A DNA stretch of 64,000 nt from Gyrodactylus bullatarudis (Eukaryota; Platyhelminthes; Monogenea; Gyrodactylidea; Gyrodactylidae): the NCBI GenBank assembly GCA_012064415.1, contig SSNU01000013.1:165335-229334 (forward strand), read 5' to 3'. A program made the translations under genes and the position numbers. Below the pieces are notes generated by a model. It ran no database searches. It saw nothing but the letters and a program-made list of their open reading frames with translations, and was not told where the DNA came from. This document shows positions 11,855 through 24,200 of this stretch, in pieces (the stretch's first letter is position 1; the number at the start of each line of letters is the position of its first letter).

Positions 11855-13440
11855 ATGGGTCGTAAGAAGAGGAAAGTTTTGAAGCCTTGGTGCTGGTATT
11901 GCAATCGTGAATTTGATGATGAAAAGATCCTTGTACAGCATCAGAAAGCAAAGCATTTCAAATGTCAATTTTGTTATCGAAAACTTTTCACTGGTCCAGG
12001 TCTTTCCATTCATTGCAACCAGGTTCATAAGGAGAAATTGGAAAAAATCCCAAACGCCCTCCCTCATCGTTCTAGTACTGTGATAGACATATATGGTATG
12101 ACAGGTATTCCAGAAGCTGATTTGAGAGAACATGAATGTTCCAAATACGGTATTGAATACGAAAGCATTTCTAAAACACCAGAAACATTTATGGGTGTAC
12201 CTCCTACACAGCCATTCAATATGATGCATCCTATTCCAGGCATGCCGTATCCTATGGCTGGAGTTCCTCAAACTGGAGTGCCTCCTCCACCACCACCCGA
12301 ACCTGAAGAACAATACAAAGACGATCCAAAGGTTCCTAAGCCAGCTGTTGGTGCCAATGGAATGCCAGCTGAAATTCGACATCCAGAAGAAGATTTAAGC
12401 CTTGAAGAGTTAAGACTTCGCTGTTATAAATATCGAGTTATGACTGAATCCGGGAAAGCTAGAAAAAGCGGTCAACTTGTGCCTCCTATAGTTGCTAATC
12501 CTGTTATAGCTCCACCAGTTGCAATGCCGCCCATTTCTAACATTCCTCCTTTTATGCCTCCTATTGCTACAACATTCCCTGGAATGCCATGTAAGTTTAA
12601 AGGCTGAATTAATCGACTTGTTCATCTTTTCGTTTTTATGGAGTTGTGAGTTTTCTCTTTGTTTTTAAAATCCAAGTGAAAAATCTCAATCTTGTATAAT
12701 CGACTCCATATTTATGCCGAAAAGAACACCGAAGATTCTATTCAAATTTACCTTTCATATTAATATAGGGTTCTGAATATTTATTGACACCATAGATCAT
12801 TAAAGAAAACCAAATACTCAATAAAAATTGTAAGATATTTTTCAAAATTAAAACTTTACAGAATTCAACTAACATAGCTAACCTTGTTTTTCCTATGTGT
12901 TGTGCTTTATAAAATAAGATCTTTTAGATATTGTGTGTTTTGTTATTTTCCTTATCGAACTACTGTTTGGTTTATTTATTAGATTATATTTTGCTGAAAC
13001 TAGTTAGCAATTGTTAGCAACTCTCAACTCTATTGATTGCTATTTTCTAGCTTATCTGCGTCGTTTATATACTCCACATGAATATTTCTTGACTTTTAGT
13101 TAGCTGGATGCACTGAACGAGTAATTCAGCTTGATTTCTACTTTTACCTTGTTTCTTTTATTCTTTTCAATGAATGTTAAATTAATTAAACTTAGGTGAT
13201 TTTATTTCATTTTAAACATTTAGTTCACACAGCTTATATATGTATGTGACAAAATACGGGATTCAAACGTAATATATAAAAAAGATAAGTCTTTTTATAC
13301 TCTATAAACGATTATTTATATTCTTTTCTTCCCCAAATAATTATGTAGCAGCTATTCCACCTGCCATCCCACCCATGATGAACAGTCAACCTTGGGCCAT
13401 TCAACCTCCCGGATTTCCAAATGGTATGAAGTTTATGTAG
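11855..13440 (+). CDS. ZNF207: BuGZ/ZNF207 spindle-assembly zinc finger protein
   Basis: BuGZ binds the checkpoint kinase adaptor BUB3 and promotes kinetochore and spindle assembly. Exon 1 is 11855-12590 and exon 2 is 13349-13440, giving 275 residues; donor GTAAGT at 12591, phases agree. The start MGRKK is nearly identical to animal homologues. Two C2H2 fingers are clear: C13, C16, H29, H34 and C37, C40, H53, H58. A proline/methionine-rich low-complexity region follows, then the conserved motif [12 protein letters not shown], then another Pro/Met-rich tail, shorter than in vertebrates. The acceptor at exon 2 is a tandem TAGCAG, so one residue may be optionally included. A GT lies near the end of exon 2, so a further exon cannot be excluded. 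It is divergent with SMG9 (116 bp). The 758-bp intron contains nothing recognisable. Confidence 0.9.
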
Positions 13441-15285
13441 CAATATCAATCCAACTAATCTTCATTCGTTATCAACAAACTCTAAAAACAACAACAACAA
13501 ATATACAACTGCTCTTGGTGTAAGTGTGTGTGTGCCTATGTTGCTTTCAAAACAATTGTTGTTTATCTCTATTATTTCTTCTGACTCTCGAAAAAAACAT
13601 GTTCTCTCAATGTTGCTCCTTGATTTGTGTATGAATGGGAAGGGTCTCACTTTACAACCTTTCATATGGGTCAAGAGAGTGACAACTAAAAAAATATGAA
13701 AATCTTTTACAAATAAATTTCATTTATTATTTAAAAAAAGTATCCCATCTTTTATAGTCATTTATAAATCTCTGTAATCTGTACACAAGAATAGAATAAC
13801 TTTTCTCCTACCCTTATTCGGTAATGAAAAAAAGATTTTCTTACTCTCCTGTACAGATTGTCCTTATTAATTGAAGAAATTATTTAACTCAGTCTTATTC
13901 TTAGTTTAGCTCGAAAGAAATGTTAGTGCCTAAATTAAAATGGTTTTTTCATCTTAAATCAAGTAGGATCTTAAAAGTAATATAATGAAATTTGATGAAA
14001 AAAACTCTGGTAGTTTAACTATTTCCTTCATTTGCAGAACCACACTAATAAAACAGTAACAGATAGACATACGACCCAAACTATCCTCTCTATTCTTCAT
14101 TTGCATACACGTATGTCTGATGTGTCTTGACTTGATCTATCTCTCTACTACATGCATATACTCGTGTGTAGGCAGCGCTAATGCGTGTGTGTTGAAAGTA
14201 TCTATCTTTAGTAAATCTATGACTATAGTCTATAATGTCGTAAGTATCTATAAAAGGTACGTGTTCATTTTTTCAATCCATAAATTTATTTTCTATATTC
14301 CATATATAAAATGCTTGAGACCTTTTGATAGTTGAAAACAATTGTCTCACTTTTTGAAGCATCTTTATTTTTACAACATGATGAAAAAGAAATTTTGTAA
14401 AACATCAAATCCTTACAAACAAACCTTTTTGTAATATATTTTATATTAATAAATAAATAAACACTTTGTTGTCAAAATATCTTTTTCTTTGAATCATTTT
14501 ACCCAGATTAGTTTCCCTCAAAACATTAATTTTAGCATTTAGATTTCGAGAAATATTGGAACTTGTATTCTATTGAATTTTAGGTCTTACTTTTTCCTTA
14601 TTGCAATCTGATGATTAAAGTGCAAAAATTCATTCAAATCTTGAATAATGATTTAGCAGCATTGTTAATCAGTGATTAGACTCATTATATATCAATAAAA
14701 GGAAGTTCTCATGCGCCAAGTCTAATATTTTAACCCTAGCCCTGGATATAGGGTCTGCGGACCTGTTTTGATGTTGAAAATAATATACTCATAATTGTTC
14801 TTTTTTATAGTAAAACAAAGTGTCCATCAAAGAGTTGGTTATAAAGAAGACATGAGACCAAGCGCTCCAAGAACGTACGTAATAATAAAGAGTTATATAG
14901 TTATATACATCCTTATCTTATTTATTATGGCTAAAACTGATAATAGTAGTAGGGGAGTCCCTAAGAAACGGGATCTTCCATGAGGATATGGAGGTTGGGG
15001 ATGTAGATCCTCAACAGGACCCCATTTGTATTGATTTTCTTATGAAATTTTTGTCATATCTAGGGCGAGGGTTAAAAAAGATACTTGAAATTTAAACTTT
15101 CCCAAAAAATTGGAATTCGAGAGAAAGCTAATAAATTTCAGAAAAGAGCATACAGGTTAATAGTGTTACTTTGCTAGAGTTTGCAATCGATTAATTGAAA
15201 AAGTTGATATTAAATATTTTTCTTGTATTTGAAATACAGTATTTCTCAAAGTGCAATATGAAACTATCAAATCTTTTTTTTTAAA
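13441..15285. other. Intergenic, with one small foldback
   Basis: No gene is supported here. Inverted 20-odd-bp ends at about 14723-14752 (AACCCTAGCCCTGGATAT) and 15056-15078 (ATATCTAGGGCGAGGGTT) bracket about 350 bp that includes GGGTCTGCGGACC and AGGACCCCAT, suggesting a small non-autonomous DNA element. Confidence 0.45.
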
Positions 15286-18200
15286 TCATCTTTTAACATT
15301 TTTGCCAATATTTAAGCTAACTTGATTCAACATGAACCTAACACAGTCCTCATCTTTCAAGATTCTAATCATATTCTGTTCAATTTCATTAGCGTCCTTT
15401 TGATAAACAAAATGATGTTTTGCCGAGTTGACGGCAGGTCCACGCTTCAATTGGCCAGGAGTTAACTTTATCTGGTACTTCCATTTTGATATTGTCGTAT
15501 GAGGTGCACAAATGGGCATTGCGTAGAGAATTTCATCGTTATCCTTGGGATTTCCAGTGAAACTGTCCATAAAGTCCAATTCGATTGAGCTATAATTCTG
15601 CTTATGTAATATTTTCACATCTTCCTCATCATCAGAGATGACAACATTATCTTCAGTTTCACTTGTGCGATCATCATTTGATTTAGGTTCTTGTAAATCA
15701 TCTGCATTCTCCGTGTTTGCTTCATTGTTTTCAGTGTAGATTTGCTCGGTAATTGCCTTTTCAGGATTCTCTTCACGATCAGACAGTTGAATTGACTCGC
15801 TCAGCTAATGAATTATAAAATAAATTAGGGATTATTACAAAAAGTAGAAGCTTCTAAAGGAAATTTTCAATAAGTAGAAGATAGATCATCAATAACTAGA
15901 GGGTCTATATTCTGTGTATTTTCATTAAATAGAAGTATTCATAATACACTTTATATTTAGAAGAAGTAATTTTTTAAAATCTTATGACTAATAGAACTAA
16001 TTAGAGAAGACGTTGCATTTGATAGAATGGATTTGTGATTAAAAGCTTTTTTGAATGGAACATGGTGAATATTCCTGGAACATTAGGAGTAATAGAAATA
16101 TTTATGAATGCTTTATTGTGTCTCAAAATTGCTGCTAAAGCTTTTCAAAAAGGTCTTCCTTTTATTGCCCTGGTAGGAACTCGTCTTAAAAATTCGAATT
16201 ATATTTTACTAATAGCAACTGGAATAATCAGTAACAATGACATACTCCCCGTTGCAGTTGCCTTTGCTTAGTCATTCTTCCTTCTATCTTTAGAAAATTG
16301 TTTACAGTTGTCCAGAAGCAAAAACTTAATTATTACATCTGATAGAAAAAGGCCTGACAAAGCTATTTTCAAAGCTAGAAATCTAGTTGTTTTGGAAACA
16401 GATGATGATGGTTTATATCAAGGGGGAAAAGATGCTTCCAATTTCATATAATCCTAGTTGACATGAAGATGAGAATTTACTTTTTTTTACAAAACTCAAA
16501 ATTTTTTACCGGAAAGTCAGAAAAAATTTATTTTTCGAATTCCAAAATGTAATAAGCCAATAAGTTGTGAAAATAAAAAAAAAATTCTGAAAAAATTCAA
16601 TCTGATCAAAATCAAGGGGTTTTTCTAATTTCGAAAATGCATCTAATTTCCACTTTTTCAACTTTTGAGCTGAAAATTTTTATCGATTTCAAAGATTTGA
16701 AATATCTCGAATATCTGCATTTAACTGATTCAAATATTTGAAATGGATAAAAATTTTCAGCTCAAAAATACTCTATGTGATAATCCCAATAAATTTTTTC
16801 TGACATGGTTTCAATGATTCCAAGGACACATCAAGAAGAAATTTCTATTTCAAGAAATTAGCCGAATCATTCAATTAATTGATTTAAAAATACTTGCCTT
16901 AACCCTAGAACAGAAACACGGTTAAATCCATTCGAATTTTAAATTAAATATTCAATAAAAAAATTCAAAAAAATCTGTCCCTCCAACAACTTTTAGTGTG
17001 TTTATTTGTTTTTTTCCTAAACATCTTCCAAAAGATTTCTTCTTTACCAAATTTATAATAAAAGTCTTAAAAATCTTTTTCTAAAATAATTGTGTGGGAG
17101 TATCATGACGAGGGCGCCCTATTATATTCTTTTATTTTGAGCTCATATTCTTTTTACAAATGCTTTTGAGGATCAAAATATTCTCAGGAATATTACGAAA
17201 TCGCATTTAAGAAAATTATCATTTTCCATGATCAGATAGCAAAAAATTTATTAAAATCTGTAAAAAAAGATTTATAAAGCCGTTTTTTGTGATGTTTTCC
17301 CTAGTTTCCACAGCATATTCTAGATTTCAACCGTTTTTACACATTTTAATGTGAGGAAAATCTTCTGTGCCAGCTCTTACAAAGATACTATCGAGCATAG
17401 CTTCTAAATCAGAAGAGGTAGCTCAAAAGTTTGAGGCAACGAGCTTTAGAAAACTATTTGCATATTTTTTCTGTATTTTTAGAATTGAAATGCGACCAAT
17501 AATAAAGCAAAAATAAGACCTAAAATTCGAATATTTCTCGAAGTCTGAACGCTTAATATTTTCAAATTTTCAGCATCTTTTTATTAACTCGAATAAGATT
17601 CAGGAAAAAGAAACAGGCCTAAAATAGATTATTTCGAACTTGAAAAAATGGATTTTTCAAGCATGATTTTCAATATTTTAAACAACATTCTCTTGTTTAT
17701 GCGAAAGAATATTTTATGCTTTTTCTCTAAAAATATTTCTTAATATTCATTTAAATCTTCGGACCCTGTGGTCATAGAATAATGAAAATAAGCTCAAACG
17801 TCTTCCGAATGTTCCATATGTTCAGGGAGGAAATATGCTTTTTGGGTGCTCTGATCATGACACTAAATCCTACTAGAAAAAGAAGTTTAGAGGATTCCCA
17901 GGTTAGTGAAACGATTGAAAGCCCACCTAAGAAGATTTGATCATCAAAAAAAGCCAACGATGTTCATTATGCTCGGGGAAATTAGATCGCAAATAGGTTA
18001 CAGAGAATTATCTAAGTTGGATGACGAAAAAAGGCATAATTTAAGATATAAATGGGTGACTGATTCTAGAAAGAATTATACCCACCTTTTCAACGAGATT
18101 CTTTTCCAGTTTGTTCCATTCATCTTCTTCCTTGTTGATTCTTTTTATTTTGGTCTTTCCCTTTTGACCACGTTTGGCCGGTTTTTCAAGAAAATCAGTC

Positions 18201-21200
18201 TTGGATTCATTTTTCTTTGAAGTTGGAGGAATACTTGGTTTCTTATTTTCTTTTATTGGAACAGATTTCTGGACTGGTTGGACCTTGGGTTTCTTGGTAA
18301 AGTCAATATTTATCTTGATGTCGGGATAAATAGTTGACGATTCATTTTCGTAGTTATCTTGACCAGATGCCACAGTATTGGATTGATCATCTATTTTAGA
18401 TGCAACTGAGTATTTATTGTCTTCATTCGTTTCTTCCATTGTAATACGACGTTCACAAGCATGATTCTTTGCTACACTCTCAGGACTTAACTGTAAACAG
18501 AAAAAGATTTACTTCAGAATTATTTCCTTTAATAAAAATCTAGTTTCACCAATGATTTGTACCCTATGTATTGTGATCTAAAATTATCTGTTCAAGAAAA
18601 CGTTTATAGATCATAAATTCAAAATAATAGTTAACATGAATATTTGTCACGTTGAAAAATAGAATTCTACCCAAAATTCTCATTTTAAACACTACAATAG
18701 GAAATTTTTTTACTATTATTGGGTTCAGAACTCTTGGGGTAAGGTTAGAGAGAACAGACGCATTTTATAGTTATTAACGTTATATTTCACCAGGTCTCTT
18801 CAAACTCTACCCTGGTTGACATATAAATACTATAATAATGCGAAATTTTTGGGAACTTCCATTGGTTGAATGATTTTAAATCGCATCAAAGAAGTAGGGG
18901 GGAGGTTCACTTCTCATTTCACTTTTTGCCTCTTCAGGAATCCATCAATATGTAACTGACCAGAGGAGAATATCCAACACATGTAACACAGTGTATGAAA
19001 AATAAATCTCCAAAAAGACATATTTAATACACAAAATTTTTTAAATCCACTGGATCACTTCGAAACTCCAGATATTCGAATTAGCTAGAATTTTTTCCTT
19101 CAGATTTTATTCTAGATGAACTTGATCTTTTTCAGAGTTGATTTAATTCAGAAAGAGTATTAAATTTAGCTTATTCATGAGTAACACCATGTGAATAAAC
19201 CCTTAAAATCTCTTCTCTACATCCTAGAAAAAAATTTATCGAGTTTTTATAATTTACGTATTCCTTCAAGTATGAAAGTGACCAGTCAGAACGCGAGAAA
19301 ATTTAAAATCATTGTAATCATCTCAAACTTGGTATCTAGAAATATAGGTTGTATAATATCAAGAAGATTGAGCCATTTTTCATATATATATGTACGACAA
19401 AAAATAGAGATTTTGTAAACCTTGATGTAATTTTGGTAAATTGGGAAATAAAATGACAGCTGGTATGATAACTAGAGTTCCAATCAAACCCTTTTTAACA
19501 CTTAAACTAAAAACAGAAAAATAATTTCTTCAACCAAAGTTAGTTAGCATCGAAATTTATTCTGAACTTGAACTATTTTCATAGTTTTCACTATTTTCTC
19601 TCGTTTTAAGTCCAATCTCTTTCACTGATTATTCTGATGAAGGTATAGGAATATGATTTCATTCAAAATTTTGACAAGTTTGAATCAAGACATAAAATCT
19701 TGGAGCTCCTTAGAGAAATCCGCACTAGACTCATTGTAAAATGTGTCAATAAAGTAAACTAGAGGTTGGTACCAGACAACAGAAGATCCTATTCCTTGAC
19801 TCCATATTGAATGATAGAATCAAATCCTTCAAGGATAAGTACAAAGTTACCCCTTCGACCTTTCATTGTCAGAAGAACTTGGTCTCCCGAGTTCATTAAA
19901 GATAACAGAAAATGTTAGGGATGTAGTTTAAAGCTCGGCAAGTATAATAATATTTTCGATATCATGTAATCTGGGAATATAAAGTTTTAAATGTAGTAAG
20001 AAGATAAAATAATTTATAGTAATCTTGTAATGTGATGATGAGAAAGACTCACTTTAAAAATGATTCCAAATCCATGGGACAGCTCATGAGTAGTGAGGAA
20101 ATTCTTTTTGCCTCGAATCATAAATGAACCTGCTGAAAGGTACTCTCCAGAGGGGGCCGTTTTCGATACTTGGTCATAAGTGACCCACCAAGCTTCAGTG
20201 AGAACTTTTGAAGACCATGCAGAACTAAGGCAAATGGCCATTGAGCCAGCTTCAATCAGAGTTTTCATTGGAATACCACAAGTGGCAGCAAGACTACTTG
20301 TCACTAGAATAAAAACAAATTTCACTTTTACGATTGTATATGCATTATAATTCAGGGCCTCTAAAAATAGAAGGACCAATTCTTAGGACAAAAAAACAAT
20401 TTTTCTAAACTCAAGGCCCTAGAAAATGACTTAATATTTTTAGTGTTAATTTTTTAATGGCTTCATAAATTTCAGAAAAAAATCTTAAAATAAACAAGAA
20501 ATACTTTTTTTGACGTCAAACAACACTTTATTTTCAGCTTTGTTCTTGAGATTCTTATGTATCCTTTTTTTCAGAAAAACTGAAATTTAATTAATTCTTT
20601 ATTTTGTCATATGTGTCTCATATAGCTCAACTACATGTAATATGTTAACATGAGTAGTCAATCAAGACCTGAAACTACTAAATTTGACTAGTAGTCAGTT
20701 ACTTTTTGAAACCTATGAAAAGTTGGTATTCGAAGAGATGAGGTAAGTGGCATAAAACTAGCTAATTAAGAATTAAATCGAGAAATATTTTTGCTTCCAC
20801 TATTTGAGAAGCAAAATTTATTTGAATCTCAAATATATTACCACTTTTTGGGAATTTGAACTGGAATTTTCTGTTTTTTCAGTGGGACAGGATCGAACAA
20901 GAAAATAGAGTTTTGAGAAAACTGCGATAATTCTGGGATATTGGATCAAAAATCGAAATCTTCGTTTTCATTCATCTTGTCTTTTATAAATTATTTAGAG
21001 TAAATTTTGATGAAATTTTCTCTGACTAATTGATAACCTATTATAGAGCTTGATAAAACTGTACTAAAGATTTCAGAAAAACTGATCATTTTTTGGTCAA
21101 ATATGTTACATAATGTGATTTGTTAACGTGAGTCTGGATAGTCAATTGAGACTTTAGTGACTCAGGGTAACCTAAAAAGAATAAACCCTAAAATAGATTT

Positions 21201-24200
21201 CTGCTAATTAAGTTGACTAGAAGTCAGTTACTTTATAAAACCTATAAAAATTTTGTGAGTCAAGTTTTAAAATTTCAAATCAATAATTTTTTTCAGCTCA
21301 AAGTTTGAAAAAACTAAAGTGTCTTTTTTCAAATATTTTTTTTCTTCTTATGGTAAAAGTAGGTGACAAGATCCAACAAAAAATCTTCATCATATTCCGT
21401 TTTTTGGTTGATATTTAAAAAAAAACATAGATCCCCCTACATGAAAAAGATTGAACGAATCTCTATTTTTTAACACCTAAGAGATTAGATGAGACCATAG
21501 TTGAATGAATTTGATAAATTGGGAAAATACCTTTAGGATTCTCCATTTCTTCTTGGGTTAAACATCGATTTTTGACAATAACAGCACTGGAACCACGTGT
21601 ATTGGCATGCACAAAAATGTCATCCTTGTTGAAGTACTTTTTAAATAGCATATCATTTTGAGTTGCATCTCTACCAGCTAGAATGAGATAATTTTCACTG
21701 CTTATGAACCAGTAAAATTTTTCGAACCAATTTTGTTTTCTATTCATTGAGATTTTTTTGACATCTTTCAGTTTGTTCACTTCACGACTGACTTTTTTCT
21801 GGGTCTTCTTCATTACCTTGATAAAGTAAAGATAAATTTTGAGGAATGAATATCAGCTTGATTCTTATTGGGGATAAATTCTCAATTTATAATTGATTGT
21901 TATTCAGAGTTCAGAGTACATTGGTATTACATTGGAATTCATAATTCAAGATTTTCAAATGGAAAATAAATGAAATTATTCATCAACAGAAATAATCTGA
22001 TGAATCTTGTGATAAATCCAAAACCTCACAGGACAAATGGTATATTAAAACAATTTGCTGATACTAAAAACTCAAAATTTTATGAATCAGACAATTATAT
22101 TACACAGTCAGGTAGCAAGCGAACTACTTGGCTAAAAATTATAAAACAATTATAAATCGCTTCAGATGGGTAAATTCGTGTAAAATTTAGATGAAGGAAA
22201 TCTGATTTTAATCAATCGAGGAATGAATATTAAACTTTATAAAATACCACAGAACGAATGGTATACTCAATCAATTTGAAACTGAAACTTATTCAAAATT
22301 GTAAAATTCCATTCAAGTATCGGAAATACTTGGTTAAAAAATTGAGAAAAAGATTTATGATAAATTTGATTTTAAGGAATCAATAAAATTCATGTTGCAT
22401 AAAAAATCGTTACCGCATAGCCTTAGAGTTGGTGAGAAGTGGAGGAAAAATTGGTTAGGAAAATACTCAAATTCTATTTGGTTGTTGGTTTTCATGCCTA
22501 TTATTGGTCACATGAAGAGGAGCAGAGAGGTATAAGTATAATTTTGATAGGAAATATGTTCATCCAGTGAGCCATCATGTATGTAATTAACTGTATATTT
22601 ATAAGCGTCTCGTCCAACTGAAGAAGTTTAATTCAGTTTTACTAATAACAAGTTGGGAATAAAAATTAATTTCAATAGAATGGTGAGAACCCACCATTTT
22701 AGAGGCTTCCAGAGTCTTTTCTTCTTTGATCATGGCGGCTTTCTTCCTATCGTAGTATCTGAAATTTTGAAAATGAAAAATTATTATTCAAGGATTAATT
22801 CCAGAAATGACTCCAAAGATTTTTGGAAACTGATTTGGGAAAAAAATATCTCTTTGGGAAAATTTAAAAACATTTAAAATTTCGAGTTGAGCTCAAATTT
22901 TTGCGAACTTAAGAGTGTGATAGGAATCAAATGTTATTTTTCAGGATCTCCAAAAGACAAAAAAATCAATTATCATTATTACGATATTTGAATGAACCGT
23001 CAATTTTAACTGATTTCAAATCAATCAAATTTACAGATTTTCAAGCACACTAAACTTCCTAAAATGTATGAGAGTTAAAGCGGGCTTGTTGATAAGGACT
23101 ATTTTTGCTTGATTATTTATGAGTGGGAGTATGAAATTTATTTGAGTTAAGTGTTCTTCGAGATTGGTTTTGAGGTGAGCTACCGATGACATAGGAAAAT
23201 TGAGCAAAGTAAGAAGATGCCAGATTGTTTCACAAATAAAGATATCTATTTCGGGCATACTCATCAGTGTGATACATGCCATATAAATACAGGTTTAACA
23301 AATTTGAAAGAGATGGCCTTATTGGTCCAAATTTTAATAGTTATACAATTGGCTCCTGCCTGTTACCAGGTCAGAGAAATTAATGTAAGAGATCTGAATT
23401 ATAATTATTCGAAATTTGTGCAATGATAGTGATAATTATTATTATTATTCAATAGTTGATCATTGATCAGTTCGATAGGTTAATCGTTCGACAAGAATAT
23501 TCTGATAAGATCTTCTAGCTCGCTTTCCTATGCAGATTCAGACACTATTCTACGAGTTAAATTTTATTTGGCTGTGTGCCTGCCAAACGAACTCGTAGAA
23601 TAGTGTCTGAATCTGCATAGGAAAGCGAGCTAGAAGATCTTATCAGAATATTCTTGTCGAACGATTATCCTATCGAACTGATCAATGATCGACTAATGAA
23701 GCTGTATACACCCAAAGGAAAGCCAGAAGAAAGAGAAGGTGAAACTGTAACCTTAAACATACCTTTCAAAGGGGATAAATTGGCAGCAACATTTCAAAAG
23801 AAAATAAGCCAAGTATTCAGTGAAACCTATCCAGAGGGAAACCTGAGAACGATTTTTCAGACCCAGAAATTATTCACAAACAACTCAAAAGACGAATTGG
23901 ATACCTGGAAGAAGAGCAACGTCGTTTACAAATTTCAATGTCCATGCAATTCAATGTACATTGGACGGACAACAAGACGACTCGAGGACAGGATTGATGA
24001 ACATCTCTACAAGGGCCAAACCGCGATCAGAGAGCATCTAAAAACATGTAATGCCCAAGTTTCCCCCCAAAACTTTGAAATTATTTACAAACCATCAGGG
24101 AAAAACGGTTACATTTTGAAAGCAGCTGAAGCTTACCTTATTAACGAAAAAAAGCCAAATCTATGTGTACAAAAGAATCATGTGAAACCAATGAGCCTAC

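Noticed and set aside
11840..12382. Minus-strand 180-codon frame opposite ZNF207
   Set aside because: It is the antisense shadow of the zinc-finger exon, and its composition (many W, H, C, R) is that of a reverse-complement frame.
22005..22030. CTGATGA as a further hammerhead core
   Set aside because: No GAAA box and no pairing stem I are found at the required spacing.
22653..22877. 74-codon plus-strand ORF
   Set aside because: It is antisense to NEMF exon 10; the conserved YYDRKKAAM frame is on the other strand.
23217..23426. 69-codon ORF occurring identically at 24395-24604 on the other strand
   Set aside because: It is a chance frame in the inverted terminal repeats of the PLE. The region is explained by the ribozyme and promoter-like repeat.
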